Positions 32,225 through 43,560 of a stretch of 64,000 nucleotides of DNA are shown piece by piece. A program made the position numbers and the translations under genes. The stretch's first letter is position 1. Every line of letters starts with the position of its first letter. Below the pieces are notes generated by a model, which saw only the letters and a list, made by a program, of their open reading frames with translations, was not told the DNA's origin and searched no databases. Source of the stretch: Helicoverpa zea (taxonomy: Eukaryota; Arthropoda; Insecta; Lepidoptera; Noctuidae); assembly GCF_022581195.2 (NCBI RefSeq), contig NC_061473.1, positions 5,766,001 to 5,830,000 on the forward strand. The letters are read 5' to 3'.

Positions 32225-32395
32225 CATAACCGTTTTCCCGCTGTTTCACCCACGTCTCGTGGGAACTACTGCCCGTAACAGGATAAAATATACACTAAGT
32301 ATGTTACACGGTAAGAAGCTTTCCAACAGTGAGAATTTTTAAAATTGGTGCAGAATTTTTTGAGTGTATCTATTACAATCAATTTTTTTTTTTGT
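32225..32395 (+). repeat. Lepidopteran tail repeat copy
   Basis: CCGTTTTCCCGCTGTTTCAC, CGTGGGAACTACTGCCCGT and AGGATAAAATATA, then an AAGCTTTCCAACAGTGA block. It is the same family as 46455, 50240, 53640, 62100 and 62345, and reversed at 41005, 43415 and 46110. Confidence 0.65.
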
Positions 32396-32714
32396 AATAT
32401 ATGTATAGAAAAATACAAAAGGCGCCAAAATGGCTGACATAAACTCGTATAATATAAATAATGCTTGTGTATTATACGTGTATAGTAGCGTTGCATTATG
32501 CATTTAGGAACATAACAAGCCTTTACGATTAGTGGTTAGAAGGCCCACTTCGTTTTTAGATTATATAAAGGGACATAGACCAAGGAATTAACGTAAATAA
32601 CGAAACCTTTCTTACATTCGGATAACAGATGGGAAATGTCTGAAACCGCATGCGGAAAAACGCCCAATTATAAAAAAAACTTATTTCCTAAATAATACAA
32701 ACTAAGACTATATG

Positions 32715-32960
32715 ATAAATGTGAAAGTAACTCTGTCTCACTGTCTTTTCTTAACGCCTAAACTACATAACCGATTTGTGTGAAATTTAGTACAGACATA
32801 GTTTGGAACTTGAGAAAGGACATAGGATAGATTTTGTTACAAAAAATAAAAATATTTTTTTTCCGGACATACAGCGCCATCTTATGATCTCAACTTTGTA
32901 ATCCAATGATCGTATTATTCTTAAATCTGTTCTGTCACAGTGTATTTGAATTAAAATGTA
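32715..32960 (+). repeat. Non-LTR 3'-tail-like repeat, second copy
   Basis: AAAGTAACTCTGTC, AACCGATTTGTGTGAAATTT and TTGAGAAAGGACATAGGATA resemble 27965-28090. A CAGCGCCATCTTATG stretch follows. It lies just upstream of the piggyBac element. Confidence 0.5.
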
Positions 32961-33044
32961 TATTTCTGCCATTGATTTAATTTTAATTTATTTTATTGAA
33001 TTGAATTGATTGAATTTATTATTATTGATACGTAAAAAAATTAA

Positions 33045-34021
33045 CCCGGCGGGAGTGTGGTGCGCAAAGATTACATAGAGTATGTGGTGGGGTGTAACAT
33101 ACCCCACGGAACAAAACATCTTTTAACTAAGTATTTCTCCAAAATTGTACAAAATTATTACTAAGTATTATGAATGAGAACCCCTTTAATAAAAAAATAA
33201 ACAAATAAATACATATTTTTAAAACTTTTGTTACTTACTTAGCAGTTGAACAATTTGAGAACTTTTTGGTGACAAAAATTTATTTGCTCTATTAAAATAT
33301 TCATAAAATCAACCATAATGATTAAAACAAAATAAAAACTTCTTAATTAACAAAAAATTAGATCTTCTTTCAATTAAAAATTAAAAAAACTTATGGAATC
33401 AAATGGAATATCTTAGTAAGAGGCCTCGCCGTCAGCACAATTTTTGCAAGAAAATATTGCATGTTCTAGGCTCAGTGATTTTCTGCAGTTTGCACAGACA
33501 TGTTTTGTGTTCCGATCTTTTTTCCGAGGACAATCCGCACATCTTCGTCATCCCATTCCCACTCGCTGCTAATCGCTTCAAGGTCATCACACACTGCTTG
33601 CGTGTATGATTCAAACTCATGCTCACTGCAATGATCAAATTCTTCGGTAGAACTTGATTCATCTGAAGATTCGGCTAAAACTTCATCAATAATGCTTCTT
33701 ATACGTCTTTCAACTGCCTCCAGTGCCATTTTTATTCAAAATGTATAAAAAATATAAGTATACATGTAAAAATACATACATATAAAAAATACGAAAACAA
33801 TACGCGAACTATGTGGTGGGGTGTGACCTACCCCACGGACGTTTACGCACTTGCACTTCAATCACCAGCCGGCGTAACACCGAGATCATGCCACTATCCT
33901 CTACTGCAACCTCTTACCTCCAGCTACACGAAGCCCCGAAATCTAGTTGTTACCAGTTAAAAAAATATACCTAGGTAAATCAATGCTGGGGTATGCTACA
34001 CCCCACCACACTCCCGCCGGG
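33045..34021 (-). mobile_element. Internally deleted piggyBac element (977 bp)
   Basis: TTAA lies at 33041-33044 and 34022-34025, abutting perfect inverted ends CCCGGCGGGAGTGTGGTG and CACCACACTCCCGCCGGG. A TTAA target with CCC...GGG ends is diagnostic of piggyBac. Subterminal GTGGGGTGT/ACCCCAC words recur in both arms. The minus strand keeps the transposase start and its final zinc-binding domain, but the catalytic core is gone. Confidence 0.92.
33413..33729 (-). pseudogene. piggyBac transposase with core deleted (acidic N-terminus joined to Cys-rich C-terminus)
   Basis: The minus-strand frame starts MALEAVERRIRSIIDEVLAE and continues with an acidic Ser/Glu-rich N-terminus typical of piggyBac transposases, to about 33540. 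Just past this, in a different frame, comes the C-terminal cross-brace zinc domain: CADCPRKKDRNTK, then CANC, EHAIFSC and KNC, ending at the stop at 33413-33415. The DDD catalytic domain that should lie between is missing and the junction is out of frame. The start frame instead reads into a short unrelated tail and stops. This is a classic internal-deletion derivative, mobilisable at most by a full-length copy. Confidence 0.85.
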
Positions 34022-34230
34022 TTAAGGGCAATTTCCGCATGCGGAATGACTACTCCACCATCTGACGACACAAAGTATCGAATATTAAATAATGTGTGGA
34101 TTTTATTTTATTTGTTGGGAATAAAATGAAAATCCTCACGTTAAACTTTTTGAAAATAAAGCAGACCTCGATTAAGCGACGGTAGATAAATGGCTAAATA
34201 TTTATTTATTACTCACGAGTCACTTTAAAT

Positions 34231-34447
34231 ATAATCATCGGCACGAATCTTGAGCGCTGAACTTCACCTGCGCAGAAGTGATTTATTAGCAAAGAACCAA
34301 TCCCGAGTGACGGCTATGACGCGATGCGCTGCGGGCCAATCACCGCTTTAGCCCGCCTCCATGCCTTACTTCATACCATAAAAGGGACCCAATAAATCAC
34401 TTCTGCGCAGGTGAAGGTCAGCGCTCAAGATTCGTGCCGATGATTAT
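34231..34447. mobile_element. MITE with 57-bp inverted repeats (217 bp)
   Basis: The left end ATAATCATCGGCACGAATCT is mirrored exactly at the right end (AGATTCGTGCCGATGATTAT). The arms extend about 57 bp with one mismatch, through CCTGCGCAGAAGTGATTTAT. The centre is GC-rich. A degraded relative lies at 5630-5767. The flanks do not show an unambiguous target duplication. Confidence 0.85.
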
Positions 34448-34992
34448 ACTTCGAAGAATTGTTATATTTTTTCACGTACCTAAGCTAAATCATGTCATTT
34501 GAAAAATTTTAATTGATATAATATTTAATTATAAGTTTTAAATTGTATCATATTTATTGATTTTCCCGCCGTTTAGAGCTCTTTAACATTTTAAATTAAT
34601 TACTACTTTCTAGCCATAGGATTTATTGATATTTTGTAGCTTAGCTTTAAAAAGGCGGATATTCAGAAAAAAAATATTATTTCTACTAATGATCATCTAA
34701 GAGTAAATATTATTATTTTGCGTAACTAATATGTATGAATAACTACCAGATCTTTTATCGGCTGTATTGTGGTCTATTAAACTTTATATAATTTAATTGT
34801 TTATATTTTAAGTAGTAACAATTATAAAGAGGCATAATAAAGTAAAATCGTTTGACATAAATATGACGATATTGGTACCCGCATGCAGGCAGGTCATTGG
34901 AAAATACTAAACACTTTTTCCAATGAGGAAAAAATGTCCCTTGCCCGTACGTTAGTTTCATGAAAAAATATTGTAAATCAAATGTCATCTTT

Positions 34993-35047
34993 AGTGCTAG
35001 GTTTAAACCATTAACTTTCGTCAAGATTATCGTTTAAACCCAGCACT
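34993..35047. repeat. Short inverted repeat
   Basis: AGTGCTAGGTTTAAAC at 34993 is mirrored by GTTTAAACCCAGCACT ending at 35047, with one mismatch and a loop of about 22 nt. Confidence 0.7.
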
Positions 35048-35099
35048 AGCCGGTACTATTTAAGACCACGATTCATAAGGTGGCAAATGTCCAAATGTT

Positions 35100-36755
35100 G
35101 GTACCAATATTGGCCATATATACCAATATGAAGTGACTTGCAGTCGCCAGTCTCCTATAGCCAATGTGTTATTTCCTATGTTGTAAATTGTTGAAGGAAT
35201 CGTTATATGTTATTGCTGTAGACACGAAATGAAAACTTGATTTGACCGTTTGACCATCATTTTTGAGGAAAAATGCCATAAAAAACTTAAACACTCGGTT
35301 TTTGGTATTTACTTATCTGTGTAGATACTTCTTCTGCGAAATATTTGACTATCATATAATAGATATTGTTTACGTATTTTCCTGGTATTAGATAAATCTC
35401 TTTGACGTATTTCACATGTATTTTTACAAGATTACTTATCCATATTTGGGCACTATAAATGTTATCCAATCAATTATTTCCAATATGTAGTTTGCATAAT
35501 TATATTATCTGCCTTATTCCGACAGTCTTAATCATGTTATAGCATTATTGAACTAATTATCAACAATGTGATAAGTCTTATATAGGACTTCAGAAGAGGC
35601 CGAATAGCCGTGGCAAAGCTTAAAACTTAAGCGTAATTTTTTCGCATTCAGCCAATAACAACAACTTTAGATAGAAAAAATCAGACCTTATTTCTTCTCT
35701 ATCCATTTTTTGTACTGCCAGTATCAAACTCCTGCCCAATCCTTCGCAATACCAAATTCGCTATAGATACCTTCAAACTGGTACCTAATCTATACCGCAT
35801 CTTTGTTATTAGCTATCGAACATATTGCTGTAACAAGATGCAAAGATGCATCGTTAATGACTGCTGCAAAAGTGGCAAGGGATGAAGGGGACGGCGCGGA
35901 GTCGCCACTGCAATTATTGTTAAGGGTGCTTGAAATGAGGTTCAGACCAGAGGAAATACTGATTGCAATGTTATTTCGAAAATGTTCGATAGATAGATTG
36001 GTTCATTCCTAGTACAAAGTAATAAAGATGATTGATATCTGTCTAAATTAATGAACAAACATTTTTGTTAAACTGTTGACGTTATATTTTTTCTTCCTTC
36101 CTCAATTTTACAGAATACCTAGTAAATCACGGTCAAATCAAGTGCAAATTGAAATAAAATAAATGTGTTGCTATTGGTGAAAATAATTACCTACATATAA
36201 ATCTTTGAATCATTATCAGTTGAAATAGAGCGTGCTATATTTACATCGATAATTTTTCTTTATCAACCTTCTTGATCATGCAACCATCACGATGCCATAA
36301 AAGTGGAAATATAAAACAAAAAATAATGTGTAATTATGGCTTATTTATGTATATGGCTGGCAAGTAATGAATAATCATTATTTTGTATGCTCTTGCAATG
36401 TAAGCGAGCGAGCACCTATCTTTTAACATAGCTAAGATCTAATATAATTTTATCACCTAGACAGTAACAAATAAATGTTTCTATTTCTATCAATTGATAT
36501 AATATCAATTAGATATAATTAAGCCTTACATTTATGCTATTTTCTTAGAAATATATCAATTCTAATTATTACCTTGCTATCTTAATTACCCTGGCAACTC
36601 GATCTAATTAATACTAATTTTCACCATAGCAACACATTTACCACATAAAATGGCGTGTGTTAAAGGTTGGGCATTACATAAAAGCTGTGAATTTAATATA
36701 ATATCGTCGTGATTGTACGCACAAACGGCTTGTGCTTCACATTGCTTGTTTATGC
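35100..36755. other. Intergenic, no recognisable gene
   Basis: AT-rich with scattered short open frames only. The 69-codon plus frame at 35803-36012 shows no family signature and lacks exon-like borders. Confidence 0.4.
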
Positions 36756-36762
36756 GTTGGAT

Positions 36763-37000
36763 ACGTTTTTTTATACATTTGGGCATTTTTTCTTACAAGA
36801 ATTCGCTAGAGCGGACATTTTACTGGTGTTCTCAGTATGTATTTTGACAAAAATATCGATATTAATTTTGCCTTACCAAATGAATATTCTTTTTAATCTA
36901 TGGAATATTTAAATGTTTACGATAAATGCAAAAGAATATTTGGTTGATTAACAAATAGAAAATGTCCAGGAAAAATGCCCAAATGTATAAAAAAATAATG
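36763..37000. repeat. Inverted repeat pair, about 235 bp overall
   Basis: TTTTTTTATACATTTGGGCA near 36766 is mirrored by TGCCCAAATGTATAAAAAAA near 36977, about 25 bp. It may be the ends of a small MITE, but no target duplication is visible. Confidence 0.5.
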
Positions 37001-38131
37001 TACCTATGATCAATGCATACCTACCTATTTGTCTTTGGATACATAACAGCAGTTTGTCTCTGCTTTTATTTATAAGCTGTATCGTTGTACTATACTTTGA
37101 CAATATAGATAAGCGATTTTAAAAAACATGTGTTCGTCATCAAAATTGTAAAAAAATCCCGTTTTTTATATTCCACTCATATGGGTACAAAGAGGAATGT
37201 GTCTCAAAAAATACCAAAAAATCTAAATAAAGGATTTCATACCGAGTTTGTGTTTCATTTTTGTAATAATTTGGTAAATGGCAAAGAGCAATAATTTGTA
37301 GGTGCCTACACGAGTTTTGGTTTGAAACATATTATAAGTATTTATTCGCAAATTTTAGTAAAAAATAAAAGTTATTTTATCTCATTTTATTTTGCCACGG
37401 ATAATAAAGAGCACCTATTTTTCCCCAAAAATACCTCTAAATAACTACTTACGTAGGGATGTGTGGATATACGTAGGGATATAGGTACGTACCTATGTAG
37501 GAGTTATAATGAAGCTTTTTCAAAGTTTCCGTGTACAAGCGCACGTGCGTCAACATAATTCGTAATTAATATCCGCCGAACACCAGAGACTACGTTAATG
37601 AACCTTTTCATTATTTACACGTATTTTGTTGCTCGACGCTTTCCCGCCAAAGTTACTGGCTGTTTTGTTTGTTTGATGAAACTTTTCTAACTTATTATGG
37701 CGGAGTATATCTACCTCCTTTCTGCCTAGCGATGAAAAACCATGGACTTTTATGTAGGGTAGGATGAAGTAATTATAGTAATTATAGTGAATAATTCCGA
37801 AGGTTTTGAGTGACACCTAAATTACATTACTCAATAGGCATGATGACAGTAATCAAAAATCATTAAAATAATATATTTATTAAATTAAACTTGAAGCTTG
37901 GAATATAAAACGCGCATTATTTTCTTTATTAATAATGTGATTAATGTGTATTTTTATAAAATAAAATTACGAAATAAGGCAATCCGCCATGATATCTTGA
38001 ACACCAATCAGAGCTCGTGACGTCATCTCTCAAAACAACTCGCGCGAAAGCGCGCGAACGTCACATTTCGTTAATGTGAACTTCCACTGCGATCTTTGTT
38101 TTTAATTAATTAATTGTTTATAACACGAGTT

Positions 38132-38506
38132 ATGGAGCCCGGATTTATCAAGGCAAACAGCGCTAATTTGCCTAGAATTGAAATCATAATGCTGGGAGAG
38201 TTTTTGGCATCAAATAAAGATTTTTGTTCAGCTGAATTTAGAAATGTTAAAACTTCCATGTAAGTATACTAGTTTAATTAAAAAAACTTCCATGTTAGAA
38301 TATTAGTTTAATTTAAAACAATTTTAGTTATAAATAATTCCTTAAAATTACTTTTGACAATGTATTTGTTATCAGGTGTAAATGTTAATGAAATCTATTA
38401 TCATGGTTCTACCCTTTATTTATAAATTGATTTTTCTTTTAGGTCCTCCAGGCCATCCTATGGTGATGACGCTGTGAGTTACGTACAGCTGAAACGCAAA
38501 AAATAA
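38132..38506 (+). CDS. Two-exon mini-gene in the P-like element, unknown function
   Basis: Exon 1 is 38132-38259 (ATG at 38132, donor GTAAGT) and exon 2 is 38443-38506 (acceptor TTTTCTTTTAG, TAA 38504-38506). The phase closes across the junction to give 63 residues. Exon 1 encodes MEPGFIKANSANLPRIEIIM and continues through a GEFLASNKDFCSAEF segment. The splice creates SSRPSYGDDAVSYVQLKR before a Lys-rich end. I recall a similar PRI(D/E)xxMLxxF...RPSYGDDAVxYVQ start in uncharacterised insect proteins linked to transposons, some with SWIM fingers and YqaJ-like nucleases, but cannot verify it here. It is short and probably a truncated relic of a longer gene, or possibly a real small protein. Confidence 0.5.
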
Positions 38507-38698
38507 AACAAAAAAATAAAGTTGTACCCTGGGCAATATTGCTTTTGAATCTCGCCTTGCAAGTTTAAGCCACTTGTTTCGTATTTTTTTATTGTGAGGA
38601 ACGTACACAAATAACTTATCAGGAGTTGTTTTGGATGTGTTCTTACACTGGGGGACCCCACAACACCTATGCCCTTTCGAATTCATATTTAATAACAC
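38420..38698 (-). pseudogene. THAP-domain fragment of a P-like transposase
   Basis: The minus frame contains RCCGVPQCKNTSKTTPDKLF followed by VYVPHNKKIRNKWLKLARRD. The C-x4-C pair, the PDKLF...P block and the tryptophan at the usual distance are the first half of a C2CH THAP zinc finger. The second Cys-His pair is absent. The frame runs past a possible splice donor into an unrelated stretch. It overlaps the end of the plus-strand mini-gene tail to tail. No catalytic domain is present, so it is a relic or a truncated DNA-binding repressor. Confidence 0.6.
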
Positions 38699-38936
38699 TA
38701 AAAACTTAATTATTGCGCGAGCGTTGTTTACTTGCGTCTTGTAATTTCAGTCGTGACGTCACAAGTGACGACATGACACTGACAAGCGTTTTCGCGCCGG
38801 ATTCAAAGTGGACAGAGAAAAATGCAATTATTTGATAAAAAAACTTCGCATTTTCTTAAAATTAATAATTTTTCATATAAAATAGACGTATACCTACATC
38901 ATACAAAGGAATTTAAAAATTTGTCATCATGCCTAT

Positions 38937-40346
38937 TATAAGTACACAGTTACAATCAGCTGAATAAATCTACATTTTCAAGTGTTGTGCTAAACACCGT
39001 GCCGTAGACGAAACTCTTTGGTTTATAAGTAAATGGCGTTTTTATTTTTAAAGATTATGACCGTTTATTTTGTAAGGCTCTTTAGAAAATTTTGATCTTG
39101 ACCGTTGCATTAAGTACCTATCTACATGTCATGAAAATTAGTTAGGGTGTTAACAATTTTAGTGTTTCTGTGTGTACCTAACATTATAATCTCTATGTTT
39201 AATATTATACCAAGACACTACTTGGGTAGGTACCCACTCTTATTTTTGCTTCGCCATAACCTAAGGTACTTATACCGTGAGTACAAGCCTAGCAAACAGA
39301 AATATTAAGGTTTATCATAGCTAATTAAGCGACAAGGTTAATTGTTAATTACGCGTGTCAAAGGGCTGGTTACAAGCCGTAGTATAATGCAGTTAATTGA
39401 GTAGTCGCCACCTGTGTCCAGCGGGACACTGTCCTACGTGAGGTATGGATGCTATGCGGTACGATGCGATATAGCTTCGAGATTTTTGTAGCTAGTACAT
39501 ACCACAGATTATATAATAGTTACTACGCTAGTACTTAAATTACTGCAGCGGTTCAGCGGGTACATCACGAACTCATTTTGCACTTGCTGTAATTAGTTTT
39601 TTGAATTCTGAAAGTCTGACAAATACTATCCTGAAAACGGCATCAATATTGGCGTAAACATGTGATAATCGCACACAAACATAGAGGTCTAAAAGAGAAC
39701 TTCTTTTCTATGAAGTCGATTAAAAAACAGTTTTGAAAACGCTCGCTCTTATATCACATACTATCACTTTAATTGTCGTCATATAGGACGTCCTGCATAA
39801 CTCGAGTGTTGCAACCTGTCATGAATGCTAAGTGGTGATTACGGGGATTCGGTTATGTCAGTAGATACCTATTTATGACGAGTGTCTGTCTGATCCTTGG
39901 GTGTTGTCCGTCTGCTGAGAAACTAGATAGCATTGAGGATATTTCCCTGAAGGGTTTTAGGAATTTGTACTGTAGTATTTTTTACTTTTTATTGTCCTAG
40001 ACAGAGACCACTTTGCTTCTCTTCCGTGCTAGAGACTGATGATGACTGTTCGGAGATAACAACACTCAAAGTTTTAGAGGAACCTCTCAATGCCTGACAC
40101 AAAAACCTCAAGGTAGATTGGTATTTCAAACGCATTACCATAAAGATATTTTCTTTCCTGTTATCGTGGATATATACCTACATTACTTCGTTTCTTGTCT
40201 CACATCTGACATTGGCATTGACGAATCAACCAAAAGAAGAAGTGCATTATGAATTAAGTACTATTATATGTAACTGAGTAGGTACCTACCTATTCTTTGT
40301 TTTAATTGTTAATAATTGTTTTTAAAGGATCTTTGACGTGACTGCT
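38937..40346. other. Intergenic, no recognisable gene or repeat
   Basis: AT-rich DNA with no convincing frames or terminal repeats. Confidence 0.4.
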
Positions 40347-40738
40347 GGGGCCCGATTCTCCTAATTTTACTTAAGCGTCATACGATTCACGTTCGACTCG
40401 ATTCGACTGATATCCAATCCCAACTCGATTACAATTGTATGTGGCATTCCGCTATTTTTTCTTTGAAATAAACGTTTTTATCCTTTTCTGTCATTCAAAA
40501 TTAATCATTTTGTCTGCAAATGATTTACGATTGCAAAATGATTGTACAGCAAACTACCGTATAGACCAAAATCACCAAAATAGCAGACCAATCGCACACC
40601 AATCAAATGTCAATCGAATACGATTGGTCTTTTATTAGTAGCAGAATGCCCGATATGGTTAAAACTGCTATTACGATCATATTGCGATTCGATTTCTATT
40701 CGATTTTGACATTATTAACTTAGGAGAATCGGGCCCCT
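40347..40738 (+). mobile_element. MITE of the GGGGCCCGATTCTCCTAA family (392 bp)
   Basis: The ends GGGGCCCGATTCTCCTAA and TTAGGAGAATCGGGCCCC are inverted repeats. The body is nearly identical to 60898-61290 and matches 14129-14505 in reverse. The interior has many CGATT/AATCG words and a self-complementary layout. Confidence 0.85.
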
Positions 40739-41004
40739 GTAGTTTAAATAAAATAATTTAGACCTGTAGCTACCTAACACATCCATAGCCAGTCGGAAAT
40801 ATAATTATTTAATAGTAATTTACCTTTACATAATAAATAGACAGTCTTTTGACGTCACAGATACGTAATTTGTGAACAATCGTGACGCTACTGATTAATT
40901 TGTATGCCATACACAATTTACCTACTATGTATCTTATTAACATTATACTATCTGCCTCTATAGTAATATAGGTAATAAAGAGAAAACATTTGTTTGTTTG
41001 TTTG

Positions 41005-41165
41005 TACCCTAAAAGTACCGAAACTACGGAACCGATTTGAAAAATTCTTTCACTGTTAAAAAGCTACACTCTTCCCGAGTAACAGAGGTTATATTTTAAC
41101 CGGGTACGGGCAGTAGTACCGAAGGGAGGAGGGTGAAACCGCGGGAAAACGGCTAGTGTTAGATA
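41005..41165 (-). repeat. Lepidopteran tail repeat, minus orientation
   Basis: ACGGAACCGATTTGAAAAAT, AAAAGCTACACTCTTCCC, GGGTACGGGCAGTAGTACC and GAAACCGCGGGAAAACGGCT are the reverse complement of the family at 53640 and 62345. Confidence 0.7.
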
Positions 41166-41610
41166 TAAAGAGTATGTAGAATGGGTGTGATAGAATAGTA
41201 GTAGCAGATCTCTATCAAACGGTAGGTTGATAAAATATATTTTATTAATTTTATGAACTGACTTTCCTGTTGCAAATAAAAATTCTTATTCCTCTTATTC
41301 TTACCTATCTGTGGATTATTATAACCGTCTGTTGTATTTCTATGTAAATTATGTCAAATTTCAATCTCCAACAAGAGATGGATCGGTTATCGCAGTAGGT
41401 AGGTAAGTCTTTCAAGCGATAGGTTCCTATACACCTATCATATTTTGATTTGACTTTCCTGTTACCTACACTGCAATTTTGAGTTGCGCATGCTTTTGTT
41501 TGGGCAGACAGGATGTGAATATAAACAAATGACGGGTGGTTAAGAATAGAACGCTTGATTGAAGGTGAAGGATTCCTCGAAACGAAGAAACCTGGACCAT
41601 AAAGTCTAAA

Positions 41611-41720
41611 ATCACCAACCCGCATTGAGCAAGCGTGGTGATCAACGCTTTAGGTACCCTTCTCTGTGTGATAGGTGGCCTGTGCCCAGCAGTGGTACGA
41701 CTGAAGATGATGGGCATGCA
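41611..41720 (+). repeat. Degenerate LINE 3'-end repeat
   Basis: AACCCGCATTGAGCAAGCGT, GTGGTGATCAACGCTTTAGG and GGCCTGTGCCCAGCAGTGG are the usual 3' end of lepidopteran LINEs, followed here by GATGATGGGC. No reading frame survives. Confidence 0.55.
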
Positions 41721-42398
41721 ATAATGTGCCAATATTTTAGTCAAGGAGTGACCTGAACTCCAGTAAAGTTTTACGAAGCAATTTTGGCCAGATTTCAGTG
41801 CTGCGTCAAAAACATACGGTAAATTACCTGAGTATGATACTTGATATGTTTCACCTTGGATACGAAAAATCCTTGTCATCATCAAGGCCCCCTCCTAGTT
41901 ATAGTTATCTAGTTAAAAAAAGCCAGGCAGATGACAAACAACTAATAATCTAATCGTAAACAAATTGTCATCGGAACTTTCCACTCAGGGCCGGCTTCAG
42001 AGGGGTCTGAAATTCTGTATTTCTTTTGTGTCTACTAACAAAAACTACGCCAAGTGCGCACGTAGGCTTTCGCACCATTAGGTACCTATCTGTGTATGAA
42101 ACGAGCCAAAAATCACGTTAATTGTATGAGATACCCCGTCAAATATTTATTTTATTCCAGTTTTCAGTATTTGTTGTTATAGCTACAGCAGAATACATAC
42201 ATTTGTAAAAACAACTTTCTGAATCAAGCTTCATGATATAGACGAACCGACAGCAAAGTCGAAAAAGGAATCGGTTTTAGCCTTCATTCAATCAAACTTC
42301 ATAGAACTCTATCGTTCATACCTACGGTAAGGTAGCACAAAAAAAGTTTCAGTCTTCATAAAATGACAAAGGTTTGGCGATTAGAAGGCAGTTGAGAT

Positions 42399-42943
42399 TA
42401 GGGTTACCATATCTCAGGATTTGTCCTGAGATTTCAGGATTTTTCGACTCTTCTCAGGATTCCGGCCGGATTTAGCAAATCTAGTGATAACTCAGGATTT
42501 TGAATAAAAAACAGGTTACATTTTAAAGATCTCTCTTATTAAACTACTAAAAATAATCTTTCGGTAACAATTGTAGTTAAAATCAATACTTATGTATTAA
42601 TTTAAAACAAACTTAAAATAATCTTCTTTTGGTAACAATTGCAGTTAAAATCAATACTAATTTATCGAAGTAAAACGAACTAAACACAATCTTCTTTTGG
42701 TAACAATTGCAATTAAAATCACGCGACGGGCGCCCCCCTCCTCCCTCCACCCCGCTGTTTTGAGTGCGATGTACATACAAGCTTGCAACGCGTCGCGTAA
42801 AACGCGTGCGCAAGATCCGCAGTGTATACAACGATAATAATACGTTTTTGAGAGAAAATTCTCATCTGTAGAAAATCTCAGGACTTTTCCATGGAAATCA
42901 GGCCTTTTCTCCGGACTTTTCATTTTTTCATCTGGTAACCCTA
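42399..42943. mobile_element. hAT-type MITE (545 bp) with 8-bp target duplication
   Basis: The direct repeat GTTGAGAT sits at 42391-42398 and 42944-42951. Between them the inverted ends TAGGGTTACCA and TGGTAACCCTA match hAT ends. The interior has three imperfect about 67-bp units containing GGTAACAATTG (near 42565, 42630 and 42699), a CTCAGGA-rich left arm and a GC-rich stretch near 42720-42830. No transposase. Confidence 0.85.
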
Positions 42944-43164
42944 GTTGAGATAGGTTATGACGGACGACCACAGCCGGCCCTGACCACTCACAATGAATCA
43001 TAACTTCTAAACCTTCAATGATAGATAGATAGGCCTATGATAAATAGATAACTGATAACTAATCAGAATTCTGCTAATCCAGAGCTTTGAACTATCATCG
43101 TTACTTTACTATCTATACGACTCTACTTAATATTAAAAATAAGAAAAAATTGTGTTAGTTTGTC

Positions 43165-43410
43165 AAACTCAAAAACTATCATCATCCTCCTGCCCGGATC
43201 TCAATTTTATTTAGGGTCGGCGCAGCATATTTTCTCCTTCCATACTCTTCTATCTGCCGTCATCTCACAAGTAACATTCTTTCTTACCATATCAACTTTC
43301 ACACAATCCATCCATCGTTTCTTTGGTCGTCCTTTTCCTCTATATCTATAGACATTCATACTCATCACCTTCCTCACAACATGACTTTTATTCCTCCGCA
43401 TCACATGCCC
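43165..43410 (-). pseudogene. RTE-type LINE ORF C-terminus (3' fragment)
   Basis: The minus frame from 43404 down to 43207 reads MMRRNKSHVVRKVMSMNVYR, then GRPKKRWMDCVK, then CEMTADRRVWKEKICCADPK and stop. The HVxRK...GRPKKRWxDCVKxDM...TADRxxWK order is the conserved C-terminus of RTE-like elements. The 3' sequence GGCAGGAGGATGATGA, read on the minus strand, follows the stop. It is strongly 5'-truncated. Confidence 0.8.
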
Positions 43411-43414
43411 ATAA

Positions 43415-43560
43415 ACTCAAAAACTACTGGAGCGATTTTAAAAATTCTTTCACCTGTAGAAAGCTACATTATCTGCGAGTAACATAGACTATATTTCATC
43501 CCGGTACGGGCAGTAGTTCCTACAGAACGCAGATGAATCCGCGGGAAATGGCTTGTAATA
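43415..43560 (-). repeat. Lepidopteran tail repeat, minus orientation
   Basis: AAACTACTGGAGCGATTTTA, GAAAGCTACATTATCTGCGA, CCCGGTACGGGCAGTAGTTC and TGAATCCGCGGGAAATGGCT identify the family. Confidence 0.7.

Larger units (their letters stand above)
37834..38936. mobile_element. P-element-like transposon derivative with two mini-genes
   Basis: The left end ATAGGCATGATGACA is mirrored by TGTCATCATGCCTAT at the right end. CATGATGA matches the first bases of P-element ends. Both subterminal regions carry TGACGTCA and GCGCGAAA/TTTCGCGC words. Inside are a plus-strand two-exon mini-gene (38132-38506) and a minus-strand THAP fragment (38420-38698). THAP DNA-binding domains are typical of P-superfamily transposases. 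The flanks do not show a clear 8-bp duplication, so the exact ends are uncertain. Confidence 0.68.

Noticed and set aside
35803..36012. 69-codon plus-strand frame with protein-like composition
   Set aside because: There are no splice-consistent neighbours, no family and no repeat of the frame. The length is within chance.
41305..41885. Two overlapping minus-strand frames of 106 and 139 codons
   Set aside because: They run across a degenerate LINE end and tail sequence, and the peptide shows no domain.
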